Source: an uncultured Christensenella sp. (GTDB lineage Bacteria > Bacillota > Clostridia > Christensenellales > Borkfalkiaceae). From it: DNA of 64,000 nt. Every line of letters begins with the position of its first letter. Within the stretch, counting starts at the first letter, position 1. Shown piece after piece: positions 1 through 8,477 of the stretch. The position numbers and the translations under genes were made by a program. The stretch covers positions 1 to 64,000 of the forward strand of contig CAJTQF010000007.1 in NCBI GenBank assembly GCA_910578565.1, read 5' to 3'. Under the pieces are notes generated by a model. It saw only the letters and a list, made by a program, of their open reading frames with translations, was not told the DNA's origin and did not search any database.

Positions 1-1
1 G

Positions 2-301
2 AAATTCCCGCGCTATTTCGACGGGATAGAGCTGTCTTCCGACTTCGGCAGGAAAAAGCCGTGCAGGCAGTTTTTCGAGTACGCGGTTGAAAAATACTCG
101 ATGGATAAAAGCGAAACCGTATATATCGGCAACGACTTCCGCGCCGACGTTCTCGGCGCAAAGAGTGCGGGGCTTGGCACGGCGTATATAAAAAGCAACC
201 GTTCGCCCGCGGGCGACAGTCTTGAATTGGCGCAAAATACCGCGGACTTTGCAACCGATAACTTTAAACAACTTTCGGAATATTTGCTTTCATTGGTATA
301 A
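2..301 (+). CDS. HAD-superfamily hydrolase, C-terminal part (5' end outside window)
   Basis: An open frame enters from the left edge and ends at the TAA at 299-301. About 99 residues are visible. The stretch VYIGNDFRADVLGAKSAGL is the HAD motif IV (G-N-D...D) followed by the usual G-A-x-x-A-G-L, which binds Mg2+ in phosphatases of this fold. The upstream residues GRKKPCRQFFEYAVEK resemble the motif III region (K-P-x-x-x-F-x-x-A) of phosphoglycolate-phosphatase or pyrophosphatase-like members. The substrate cannot be told from this fragment. It converges on the LacI-type gene and shares a bidirectional terminator with it. The family call is firm; the exact function is open. Confidence 0.8.
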   Translation, partial: KFPRYFDGIELSSDFGRKKPCRQFFEYAVEKYSMDKSETVYIGNDFRADVLGAKSAGLGTAYIKSNRSPAGDSLELAQNTADFATDNFKQLSEYLLSLV

Positions 302-350
302 AAAATTTTTAAAATGAAAAATTGCGATATATCAAATCTTTAAAATGAAA

Positions 351-392
351 AACCGCCCCCGCCGCAATTGCGGCGGGGGCGGTTCGGTTTTT
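351..392. terminator. bidirectional intrinsic terminator
   Basis: A perfect 34-base palindrome at 351-384 (arms AACCGCCCCCGCCGCAA) is followed by CGGTTTTT on the plus strand and TTTTTCATTTT on the minus strand. It lies between the convergent HAD gene and the LacI-type gene and can end transcription from both. Confidence 0.9.
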
Positions 393-393
393 A

Positions 394-1374
394 TCAGTTA
401 ATAGTTTTTACCGTTCCGCGTTCTATAAGTTTACAGTCCAGCATTACCTGTTGCGAAGTTCTGCCTTCAAGCATATCTTCAATCTGCCTGAACGCCTGCT
501 CTCCGAGACGGTTAAAATCCTGTTTCATAGTGGTCAGCTCGTAGGACGTGAATTTAAGCAGATTCAGGTCGTCAAACCCTATTACCGAAATGTCGTCCGG
601 CACCTTCTTTTCGCAAGCCTTAAACCCGTCTATAAGCCCCATAGCCATTATATCCGAACAGCTTATGACCGCGGTTACGTCGGTTTCGGCAAAAAACGTT
701 GCCGCTTCTTCGCCGGAAGATTTCGTAAAGTCGCCGTGGTAAATATAGTCGTGGTTGTATTCTATCCCGGTGCGCGCAAGCCCGAATATGTAGCCCGCAA
801 GCCTGTCCGCCGACACCTGAGAATCGTTTTCGCCCATTAAAAAGCCTATTTTTCTGTGTCCGCGCTTTGTAAGGTATTTTATCGCTTGCACAATCGCGTT
901 GGTGTTTTCGCTTGAAACGGACGAAATTAAAGGCACGTCCGAAATTCTGTTGTCCAGAAGCACAAGGGGAACGGTGGTGTTTTTAACCTGCTTGAAGATT
1001 CTGCTTTTGTAGTTCATTCCCACTATAAACGCCGCGCAGAAATTGTTTTGCAAAAGGTAGTCGTTAAGAGAAAAGTCTTCGGGCTTGGAAACTACGTAAT
1101 CAATCATAACTTCGTAATTGTTTGCAATCGCAATATCCGTGAACGATGAAATTACGTGGCTCAAAACGTTGTTGCGCGTGTCGGAGTCAACTCTCTCGTA
1201 CATCGCGCAAATGCGCCGCGGCTTCTTTTTCGTTTTTAAATGATAGCCTGCTTCGGTTGCGTATTCTATTATTCTGTTTTTGGTTTCGTCCGCTATGTCT
1301 GAAGCGTCGTTCAGCGCCTTTGATACCGCGCTTATGGAAACGTTCAACGCTTCGGCAATTTCCTTAATGGTCAT
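394..1374 (-). CDS. LacI-family transcriptional regulator (likely maltodextrin repressor)
   Basis: This is a 326-residue protein of normal LacI/GalR length. Residues 1-50 are a LacI helix-turn-helix with hinge (TIKEIAEALNVSISAVSKAL), and the remainder is the periplasmic-binding-like ligand domain, including the family stretch DISVIGFDDLNLL near residue 265. It is divergent from malQ and the maltodextrin uptake genes, so a maltose or maltodextrin effector is a reasonable inference. Its promoter on the minus strand is TTGACT (1419-1424), 17 bases, TATAAT (1396-1401), leaving a short leader with a GAGG ribosome site. Two candidate LacI-type operators, each with a central CG, lie at 1536-1568 on the malQ side of the intergenic region. 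Confidence 0.9.
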   Translation of the reverse strand: MTIKEIAEALNVSISAVSKALNDASDIADETKNRIIEYATEAGYHLKTKKKPRRICAMYERVDSDTRNNVLSHVISSFTDIAIANNYEVMIDYVVSKPEDFSLNDYLLQNNFCAAFIVGMNYKSRIFKQVKNTTVPLVLLDNRISDVPLISSVSSENTNAIVQAIKYLTKRGHRKIGFLMGENDSQVSADRLAGYIFGLARTGIEYNHDYIYHGDFTKSSGEEAATFFAETDVTAVISCSDIMAMGLIDGFKACEKKVPDDISVIGFDDLNLLKFTSYELTTMKQDFNRLGEQAFRQIEDMLEGRTSQQVMLDCKLIERGTVKTIN

Positions 1375-1395
1375 TTATCATACCTCGTACTTATA

Positions 1396-1424
1396 ATTAT
1401 ACCTTTTTGCGGCGTGCAAGTCAA
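1396..1424 (-). promoter_or_regulatory. promoter of the LacI-type regulator
   Basis: Minus-strand TTGACT at 1419-1424 and TATAAT at 1396-1401 with a 17-base spacer, 22 bases before the start codon. Confidence 0.8.
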
Positions 1425-1507
1425 GTTTACTGCGCGGCGGTCAACCGCCTTTTTGGCGTCACATTTGAAAAATATATACATTTTTTTAGATTTATTAACA
1501 TTTTCTA

Positions 1508-1568
1508 TTGACTTTTGCGAAAATTATGATATAATATTTTCGAAAATACAATTAAAATTTTCGAACAT
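1508..1568 (+). promoter_or_regulatory. maltodextrin operon promoter with two LacI-type operators
   Basis: TTGACT (1508-1513), a 16-base spacer and TATAAT (1530-1535) form a good sigma-A promoter for malQ and the genes after it. ATTTTCGAAAAT at 1536-1547 is a perfect 12-base palindrome centred on CG, as LacI-family operators are. ATTTTCGAACAT at 1557-1568 repeats it with one change, exactly 21 bp downstream, so both sites lie on the same helix face. Both cover the start of transcription, which fits repression by the divergent regulator. Confidence 0.7.
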
Positions 1569-1593
1569 AGGTGTTCGGTAAGTAAAATCGGTT

Positions 1594-3093
1594 ATGGCGA
1601 AAGGCAGAAATTTCGGAATACTGTTGCCTGTATCTTCATTGCCGTCGGGCGAGGGGATAGGTACACTCGGTACAGAAGCATACAACTTTATTGATTTTTT
1701 GTCGGAATCGGGCGGAAAGATATGGCAGGTTTTGCCCCTTAACCCCACTAATTACGGCGACAGCCCCTATCAGTCGTGTTCGTCCGACGCGTTGAACTAT
1801 TATTTTATAGACTTGCAGCAGCTTGTATGCGACGGACTTCTGAAAAAGGGCGAAATAGTCCTTGAAGAACTTTCTGACAGTCCTTTGAAAGTCAATTACG
1901 GCAAACAGTTCACGCAAAAGATTGCGCTTCTGAAAAAGGCGTTTTCAAGGTTTGACGGCGGCAGTGAATTCGAAGATTTTGTAAATAGGGGCGAGTACTC
2001 CGATTTTGCCGTGTTTATGGCAATCAAGCAGAAGTTCAACCACGTTGCCTGGACCGAGTGGGAGCAGCCTTTCGGCGTTTACGACGAAGATACGGTTGCA
2101 AAGTTTGTCGAAGAAAACAAAACAGAGTATCTTTTCTGGCAGTTTACACAATTTATTTTTCTGAAACAGTGGAACGCGCTTAAAAGTTACGCCAACTCGA
2201 AAGGCGTTTCGATAATGGGCGATATTCCCCTTTACGTCGCATACGACAGCGTGGAAGTGTGGAAGTACGGCGAAAAACTTTTCAAAGTGAACGCAAACCG
2301 CAAACTGAAATGCGTTGCCGGCTGCCCGCCCGACGGATTTACCGAAGACGGTCAGCTCTGGGGCAATCCCGTGTACAACTGGGAAGAAATGCGCAACGAC
2401 GGCTACGCCTGGTGGAAAGCGAGAATCGAAAAGTGCTTTAAACTGTTCGACGTTTTAAGGATAGACCACTTCCGCGGTTTTGACAGATACTGGGAAGTAC
2501 CCGCAGGCGACAGTACGGCAAGATACGGACTTTGGGAAGACGGTCCCAAGGAAGAGCTGTTCAAAGACATACTCGGCTACAAAATTGTGGCGGAAGATCT
2601 GGGGGTCATAGACGACGGGGTTCGCCGCCTTATGAAAAACGTGGGATACCCCGGTATGAAGGTTCTGGAATTCGCTTTTGACGGAAAGGCGGACAACGAG
2701 CATAAACCTTCAAACCATACCGAAAATTTTGTGTGTTACACAGGCACGCACGACAATATGCCGCTTAAACAGTATATAGACGATTTAAGCGAAGAGCAAA
2801 GGGCGGTCTTTGCCGAAGACGTGGTAAAAGAGAGCGGGCTGTTAAATATTACCGCGAAAACCGCAACTTCGGAAGAGCTTTGCCGCAGCGTTGTAGAACT
2901 TGCTTTTGCAAGCAAATCGGACACGGCGATAGTCCCTGTCTGGGATTTGCTGGCGCTTGGCGGGGAAGCAAGGATAAACGAACCTTCCACCGTGTCGGAC
3001 AAAAATTGGAGCAGAAGGTTTTTAAAGGAAGATTTTTCAAAAGAACTTTCCGATTATCTTAAAAAAGTTTCAAAAAGGTCGAAAAGAGCGTAA
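1594..3093 (+). CDS. malQ: 4-alpha-glucanotransferase (amylomaltase, GH77)
   Basis: At 499 residues this is a typical amylomaltase. It transfers glucan units between maltodextrins in the cytoplasm and releases glucose. The N-terminus FGILLPVSSLPSGEGIGTLG and the stretch DSPYQSCSSDALN are GH77 signatures. LRIDHFRGFDRYW carries the nucleophile Asp, VAEDLG the acid/base Glu, and GTHDN the third conserved acid. It is the first gene behind the LacI-controlled promoter and precedes the binding protein by 55 bases. Its ribosome site is weak (a loose GGTAAG), so translation may be modest. The 5' leader contains a small hairpin at 1562-1577 that overlaps the second operator. Confidence 0.95.
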   Translation: MAKGRNFGILLPVSSLPSGEGIGTLGTEAYNFIDFLSESGGKIWQVLPLNPTNYGDSPYQSCSSDALNYYFIDLQQLVCDGLLKKGEIVLEELSDSPLKVNYGKQFTQKIALLKKAFSRFDGGSEFEDFVNRGEYSDFAVFMAIKQKFNHVAWTEWEQPFGVYDEDTVAKFVEENKTEYLFWQFTQFIFLKQWNALKSYANSKGVSIMGDIPLYVAYDSVEVWKYGEKLFKVNANRKLKCVAGCPPDGFTEDGQLWGNPVYNWEEMRNDGYAWWKARIEKCFKLFDVLRIDHFRGFDRYWEVPAGDSTARYGLWEDGPKEELFKDILGYKIVAEDLGVIDDGVRRLMKNVGYPGMKVLEFAFDGKADNEHKPSNHTENFVCYTGTHDNMPLKQYIDDLSEEQRAVFAEDVVKESGLLNITAKTATSEELCRSVVELAFASKSDTAIVPVWDLLALGGEARINEPSTVSDKNWSRRFLKEDFSKELSDYLKKVSKRSKRA

Positions 3094-3148
3094 ACGTTCT
3101 TTTAAATAAAAATTAAAGTTTTATTTTCTTAATAATGAGGAGGAATTT

Positions 3149-4453
3149 ATGAAGAAAAAAGGCATTATTTCACTTATTGCCTGCGGCGCAATCGCCGTTG
3201 GCGCAACGCTTGGCATGACGGCTTGCAAATCGAACAAGGGTATAACGGTATGGGCGTCGCAGGACGAACAGGAAACCCTTAAAAAGATGATCGCGCAGTT
3301 CCAGGAAGCGAACCCCGATTTCGACACCCCCATCAATACGGGCGTTGTCGGCGCGGGCGACGCAGTTTCAAAACTGTCCACCGACGCAACTGTAGGCGCG
3401 GACGTTTACTGCTATGCGAACGACCAGCTTGTAGAACTTATCAACTATTCGGCTCTCGCTCCCATACCCGATACTACGGTAGCAAAACTTAAAGAAGAAA
3501 ACGATGCAAATTCCGTAGAAGCGGGACTTTTCAACGGCAAATATTACGGCTATCCGTACGCTGCGGATAACGGCTATTTCCTTTATTACAACAAGAGTAT
3601 AATGACCGAAGAAGATGCGGGTTCGCTTGACACTCTTCTTGCTAAGTGCGAAGCGGAAGGTAAATATTTCATTTACAATATGCCCGAAGCATGGTACACG
3701 GGCGCGTTCTTCCTTGGCACGGGTGAAAACTGCGTGGGCGGAACTTATACCGTAGAGTACGAAGGCAAGGTTGTTTCCAAGTCGTACACCAATTTCGGCG
3801 AAAAAGTAAGCGGCAGCGACTATACCATAGCGCAGGTCGGCACGCAGGCAATGATAGAATTGAATAAAAATTCTTACTTCGTCAGCGGCGACGACAAAAT
3901 AATTTCCGACTATCTCAACGGTAACGGCAAAGTAACCAAATTCGGCGCGTGCATTTCCGGTACCTGGAATGCCGAAACCATCCAGAAAAAGCTGGGCGAC
4001 GGCTATGCCGCTACAAAGCTGCCCAAGTTCCACAGCACGCTCACCAATAAAGATTATCAGATGGGTTCGCTCACCGGTTACAAACTTTTCGGTGTAAACC
4101 CCAACTCCAAGTATCTTGCCGAAGCGCACCAGCTTGCCGCTTTCCTTTCCGGCGAGCAAATGCAGGAATTGAGATTCAACGATTTGCAGACGGGACCTTC
4201 GAACAAGAAAGTCGCGCAGCTTGACGCAGTAAAGCAGAACGTTGCTCTCTCCGCGCTGGTTGCACAGGCTCCCTATGCTACCATGCAGGGCGCGTTCCCC
4301 GGCTCTTACTGGGACGCAATGAAAGGTCTCGGCGGAAACGTACAGGGATTGAAACCCACCATTACGACCGTAACCGTAAGCGATACCGATTTAAGTATGA
4401 CCGACGCGCTTAAAAAGTTCATAAAAGATTTCGAAACAGGAATGGACGAATAA
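3149..4453 (+). CDS. malE: maltose/maltodextrin ABC transporter, substrate-binding lipoprotein
   Basis: This is a 434-residue extracytoplasmic binding protein (family 1 solute-binding fold). The N-terminus is a lipoprotein signal ending at Cys26 (MTAC), so the protein is tethered outside the membrane. ITVWASQDEQETLKKMIAQF and FNGKYYGYPYAADNGYFLYYN are typical of MalE-type proteins. A GAGGAGG ribosome site lies just upstream at about 3136. It delivers maltodextrins to the MalF/MalG channel encoded next. A stable hairpin follows the gene, which usually keeps binding-protein output above that of the membrane subunits. Confidence 0.93.
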   Translation: MKKKGIISLIACGAIAVGATLGMTACKSNKGITVWASQDEQETLKKMIAQFQEANPDFDTPINTGVVGAGDAVSKLSTDATVGADVYCYANDQLVELINYSALAPIPDTTVAKLKEENDANSVEAGLFNGKYYGYPYAADNGYFLYYNKSIMTEEDAGSLDTLLAKCEAEGKYFIYNMPEAWYTGAFFLGTGENCVGGTYTVEYEGKVVSKSYTNFGEKVSGSDYTIAQVGTQAMIELNKNSYFVSGDDKIISDYLNGNGKVTKFGACISGTWNAETIQKKLGDGYAATKLPKFHSTLTNKDYQMGSLTGYKLFGVNPNSKYLAEAHQLAAFLSGEQMQELRFNDLQTGPSNKKVAQLDAVKQNVALSALVAQAPYATMQGAFPGSYWDAMKGLGGNVQGLKPTITTVTVSDTDLSMTDALKKFIKDFETGMDE

Positions 4454-4470
4454 TTTAATTAACACAATAT

Positions 4471-4505
4471 ACCGCGGGGCAAAGTTTACTTTGCCCCATT
4501 GCGGT
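4471..4505 (+). terminator. intercistronic hairpin between malE and malF
   Basis: ACCGC-GGGGCAAAGT pairs with ACTTTGCCCC-GCGGT, with an ATT bulge. No long T-tract follows, so it looks like a partial terminator or a 3' mRNA-protecting hairpin that gives more binding protein than permease. Confidence 0.6.
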
Positions 4506-4524
4506 AAAACAGGGGTGAAAAATA

Positions 4525-6054
4525 ATGACTCAGAACGTCACGGAACTGGATTACCTTAAAATGTCGGCGTGGCAGAAATTCTGCTATAAATTCGTATCGT
4601 TTTTTAAGGCTATCCCGTTGTTGTTTTTAAACTTTTTCAAAGTCAGAATCCCCGCCGCGGCAAAACGCGTGGGGCTGTGGTTTAAAAACTTCGGTCTTAC
4701 AATTTATTCGGCGGCAAAGTACGGCGACTGGAAAACGAGATTTTCATTCGTATTATTCGGCTTTTCGCAGCTCGCCAGAAAGCAGTGGTTAAGGGGACTT
4801 CTGTTTTTAGCTTTCGAGACAATGTTCATACTGTATATGGCGTTGTTCGGCTGGCAGTACCTTGGAATGATGGGTACGCTGGGTACGGTTGAAAGCCAGT
4901 GGGTTGAAAATCCCTGGACGGGGCTTGAAGAACTTGTCCCCGGCGACAACAGCCTTTTAATACTGCTGTACGGACTTTTGACCATTATATTTATGCTGGC
5001 GTTTGTTTACGCCTGGTATCACAGTATCAGGTCGGCTTACAACACCCAGCAGATAGAAGAAGCAAGGCAGAGCCTTGCAACCGCGAAGGACGACGTTAAA
5101 TCGTTCGTGGACGACCAGTATCACAAAACTCTTCTGGCGGTGCCTTTGGCGGGACTTACCATATTCACCATATTGCCCATAATCTTTATGATTTTTGTGG
5201 CGTTCACAAACTACGATAAAGCACATACGCCCCCGGGAAGTTTGTTCACCTGGGTAGGATTTCAGAACTTTATCAAGGTGTTCGGCGGCGGTATGGCAGG
5301 CGGCACGTTCGGGCGTACATTCGGCAGAGTGTTGCTGTGGACGGTAGTCTGGGCGTTTTTTGCGACTTTTTCGAACTATATCTTAGGTATTATAGTTGCG
5401 TTGATGATAAATAAAAAGGGCATACGGTTTAAAAAGCTGTGGCGTACTGTTCTCGTTATGACGATAGCCGTTCCGCAGTTTGTGTCCTTATTGCTGATGG
5501 GGCAGATGCTCGGCGACCACGGTATTATAAACAATATGTTGAAATCGTGGGGGCTGGTCAAAGATTATATACCGTTCCTGTCCGACGGCTTGCTTGCAAA
5601 GGTCACTATTATAGTAGTAAACATCTGGGTAGGTATTCCGTATACGATGCTGATTTCAACGGGAATACTTATGAACATTCCCGAAGATTTGTACGAGTCG
5701 GCAAGAATAGACGGCGCGGGTCCCGTAAAAGCCTTTTTCAAGATTACGCTGCCCTATATGCTGCACGTCACGGCGCCCTATCTTATAACCCAGTTTATAG
5801 GCAACCTTAACAATTTCAACGTTATATTCCTTCTGACTTACGGCGGTGGTCCGTCGTTGCCGTTACTGGGTTACGACGTCACGGCGACGGATACCGATTT
5901 GCTGATAACCTGGCTGTATAAGCTGATTTTCCGCAACAACGACTACGGCGTAGCTTCGGTTATAAGCATTATGATGTTCTTAATGACGGCAGTTGTTTCG
6001 CTGGTGGTTTACAACCGTTCAAGCGCAGTAAAGAACGAGGAGGATTTCATGTGA
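4525..6054 (+). CDS. malF: maltodextrin ABC transporter permease MalF
   Basis: A 509-residue integral membrane permease. The first ~200 residues add extra hydrophobic segments (about 91-112 and 150-172), as in E. coli MalF, before the six-helix core permease domain. The coupling motif (EAA loop) is EDLYESARIDGAGPVKAFFK near residue 395, which docks on the MsmX-type ATPase. It forms the channel with MalG. The end overlaps the malG start, and the GAGGAGG ribosome site for malG lies inside its last codons, so the two are translationally coupled. Confidence 0.93.
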   Translation: MTQNVTELDYLKMSAWQKFCYKFVSFFKAIPLLFLNFFKVRIPAAAKRVGLWFKNFGLTIYSAAKYGDWKTRFSFVLFGFSQLARKQWLRGLLFLAFETMFILYMALFGWQYLGMMGTLGTVESQWVENPWTGLEELVPGDNSLLILLYGLLTIIFMLAFVYAWYHSIRSAYNTQQIEEARQSLATAKDDVKSFVDDQYHKTLLAVPLAGLTIFTILPIIFMIFVAFTNYDKAHTPPGSLFTWVGFQNFIKVFGGGMAGGTFGRTFGRVLLWTVVWAFFATFSNYILGIIVALMINKKGIRFKKLWRTVLVMTIAVPQFVSLLLMGQMLGDHGIINNMLKSWGLVKDYIPFLSDGLLAKVTIIVVNIWVGIPYTMLISTGILMNIPEDLYESARIDGAGPVKAFFKITLPYMLHVTAPYLITQFIGNLNNFNVIFLLTYGGGPSLPLLGYDVTATDTDLLITWLYKLIFRNNDYGVASVISIMMFLMTAVVSLVVYNRSSAVKNEEDFM

Positions 6055-6923
6055 TGACAAAGAAATTCCGCAGTAAAAAAGCAGCAGAGCGCGGCGCAAA
6101 CGCGGCGATATATATAATTCTCGTAATTATAAGCGTAATCTGGCTGTTCCCGTTCTTCTTTCTGGTAATACAGTCGCTTCGCGGCGAAGAAGGCGCTTCA
6201 ACAATGTATTTCTGGCCGCAGCAGTGGACGTTCGACAACTATATCGGGTTGTTCACCGATACCGACAAGTTCAACTTCCCGCGCTGGTACGGAATTACCC
6301 TTGCAATTTCGGTAGTGGTAACGCTTATACAGACCACGATAGTGCTTATAACCAGTTACGCGCTTTCGCGTCTGCGTTTCAAAATGAGAAAGCCCTTAAT
6401 GAACCTTATGCTTGTTTTGGGCATGTTCCCCGGCTTTATGTCAATGACGGCAGTGTACTTCATTTTGAAACTTGTGGGACTTACGCAGAATATGGGACTT
6501 GTGGGTCTGATTCTTGTGTACGTGGCAAGCTCTTGTATGGGTTACTATATATGCAAAGGCTTCTTTGACACGATCCCCAAATCGCTGGACGAAGCGGCAA
6601 GAATAGACGGCGCAAACAGGCAGACGGTATTTTTCAAAATCATTCTGCCGCTTGCAAAGCCCATAATCATATACACAATACTGACCGCGTTTATGGCGCC
6701 TTGGGGCGAGTATATGTTCGCGTCGCTTATAGTTAACGGCGACCCCGACAACTTCAACATTGCGGTAGGTCTGTGGGAGATGCTTAACAGGGAAACCATA
6801 AACGAATACTTCACGCGTTTCTGCGCGGCTTCGGTTGTCGTTTCCATTCCTATCACAATACTGTTCTTCTGCCTGCAAAGGTACTACGTTCAGGGCGTTA
6901 CGGGCGGTTCCGTAAAGGGGTAA
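6054..6923 (+). CDS. malG: maltodextrin ABC transporter permease MalG
   Basis: A 289-residue permease with six predicted membrane helices and the EAA motif KSLDEAARIDGANRQTVFFK around residue 178. I chose ATG 6054 because it overlaps the malF stop (TGATG) and sits 10 bases after GAGGAGG. GTG at 6051 is an in-frame alternative adding one residue. It partners MalF in importing maltodextrins. Confidence 0.92.
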   Translation: MTKKFRSKKAAERGANAAIYIILVIISVIWLFPFFFLVIQSLRGEEGASTMYFWPQQWTFDNYIGLFTDTDKFNFPRWYGITLAISVVVTLIQTTIVLITSYALSRLRFKMRKPLMNLMLVLGMFPGFMSMTAVYFILKLVGLTQNMGLVGLILVYVASSCMGYYICKGFFDTIPKSLDEAARIDGANRQTVFFKIILPLAKPIIIYTILTAFMAPWGEYMFASLIVNGDPDNFNIAVGLWEMLNRETINEYFTRFCAASVVVSIPITILFFCLQRYYVQGVTGGSVKG

Positions 6924-6926
6924 ACT

Positions 6927-8462
6927 ATGAAGAAAAAATTAACGGCTATAATATGCACGGTGGTTGCGGCTTTAACATGTTTTTGCGCGGTAATAGGTTT
7001 TTCCGCGTGTAAAAAAGACGGCGGGTCGGTGACCCTTCTCGAAGAGAACATAATAGACGACAACTACGACAACTATTACGAAATTTTCGTATATTCGTAC
7101 TGCGATTCGGACGGGGACGGCTACGGCGATTTGAACGGTATAACCCAGAAGCTGGACTATATACGCGATATGGGTTACACGGGAATCTGGCTTATGCCCA
7201 TAATGCCCGCCGCAAGCTATCACGGTTACGATGTCACCGACTACTACTCGATAAATAAAAAATACGGTACGTTGCAGGATTATTCAAACCTTATAACCGC
7301 GGCGCACGAAAAGGGCATTAAGGTCATTATCGACCTTGTGGTAAACCACACGTCTTCGCAGCACCCCTGGTTCACGTCGGCAGTCAATTATAAAAACGGC
7401 AACGGCGGAAACGGCGCGTATGCGGACTGGTACAACTTCTCCGAAACCCAGTTGCCCAATTACTATAAAAACGGCAATATCTGGTACGAAGGTCAGTTTG
7501 ACTACGGTATGCCCGACCTGAATCTGTCGAGCGCAGCAGTCAGGGCGGAAATCGATAAAATTATCAAATTCTGGCTTGAAAAGGGTACCGACGGATTCCG
7601 TCTCGACGGCTGTCTGTACTACTGCGACGGCAGGGAAGCAAGCGTTGAAGTTTGCAAATTCATCAAAGATACTGCTTCCAAATACAATAAAGACGCTTAT
7701 ATCGTAGGCGAAGCGTGGGAAGGAAAATCCACGATAGAGCAGTTTTACGAAAGCGGCGCGGACAGCTTTTTCTACTTCCCCGCGGCGGGTAAGGGCGAAA
7801 TTGTTTCAGCCGTAAACGCCAACTCGGCTCTTTACGCTTACAGAGCGATGAACAACTGCGCGAAAGCCGCAGGCGACTATATTCCCGCGCCCTTCCTTTC
7901 AAACCATGACAACGGCGTTGCAAGAATTATGGGAAGAATGGCAAGGAACGAAGAAAAGGCGAAATTCGCTTACGGACTTTTGTCAATGTTCTCGGGCAAT
8001 ACGTTTACCTACTACGGCGACGAGATAGGAATGATTGCGCAGAACCCCGCCAGCGACCCCGATTTAAGAGTGGGTATGCTGTGGGACAACAAGCAGACCA
8101 ATATGACGACGTTGCCTATGGGCGCTGGTTCGCAGTACATTTACGACGGCGTTGCAGAGCAGCTCAAAGACAAAAATTCGATACTTAACTATTACAAAGT
8201 TTGCAACAACGCAAGAAACGCCTTCCCCGCACTTATGCGCGGCTCTACGGAAAGAACCTTGTTGGAAGACAGCGAAGTTTTGTATATAACGAAAACGTAT
8301 CAAGAACAGAGCCTTAAAATAGTAATCAATCTCGGCGCGGAAAGCAAAAAGGTTGAAGACATACAAGGTACGCTTGCGCAGACCATCTGCGTCACCGGCG
8401 GCGTAAAAATGAGCGGAACGACTCTTTCTATGCCCAGATACTCAATAGCAATTTTAACTTAA
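6927..8462 (+). CDS. lipoprotein alpha-amylase (GH13)
   Basis: A 511-residue GH13 enzyme with a lipoprotein signal (lipobox FSAC, Cys28), so it acts on the outer face of the membrane, trimming starch or large maltodextrins for the adjacent importer. The four conserved regions are present: I, DLVVNHTS (136-143); II, GFRLD with nucleophile Asp227; III, GEAWE with acid/base Glu262; IV, FLSNHD with Asp328. The start is three bases after the malG stop. Neopullulanase or oligo-glucosidase specificity cannot be excluded from sequence alone. Confidence 0.92.
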   Translation: MKKKLTAIICTVVAALTCFCAVIGFSACKKDGGSVTLLEENIIDDNYDNYYEIFVYSYCDSDGDGYGDLNGITQKLDYIRDMGYTGIWLMPIMPAASYHGYDVTDYYSINKKYGTLQDYSNLITAAHEKGIKVIIDLVVNHTSSQHPWFTSAVNYKNGNGGNGAYADWYNFSETQLPNYYKNGNIWYEGQFDYGMPDLNLSSAAVRAEIDKIIKFWLEKGTDGFRLDGCLYYCDGREASVEVCKFIKDTASKYNKDAYIVGEAWEGKSTIEQFYESGADSFFYFPAAGKGEIVSAVNANSALYAYRAMNNCAKAAGDYIPAPFLSNHDNGVARIMGRMARNEEKAKFAYGLLSMFSGNTFTYYGDEIGMIAQNPASDPDLRVGMLWDNKQTNMTTLPMGAGSQYIYDGVAEQLKDKNSILNYYKVCNNARNAFPALMRGSTERTLLEDSEVLYITKTYQEQSLKIVINLGAESKKVEDIQGTLAQTICVTGGVKMSGTTLSMPRYSIAILT

Positions 8463-8477
8463 AAGGAAGGGGAAAAT

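Noticed and set aside
1562..1577. CGAACATAGGTGTTCG as a LexA/SOS box before malQ
   Set aside because: The half-sites GAAC and GTTC are six bases apart; the Gram-positive SOS box needs four. It is better read as a small hairpin overlapping the second LacI-type operator.
3368..4159. 263-codon minus-strand ORF inside malE
   Set aside because: A shadow frame caused by codon bias of a clearly real gene on the plus strand; it has no ribosome site or recognisable domain.
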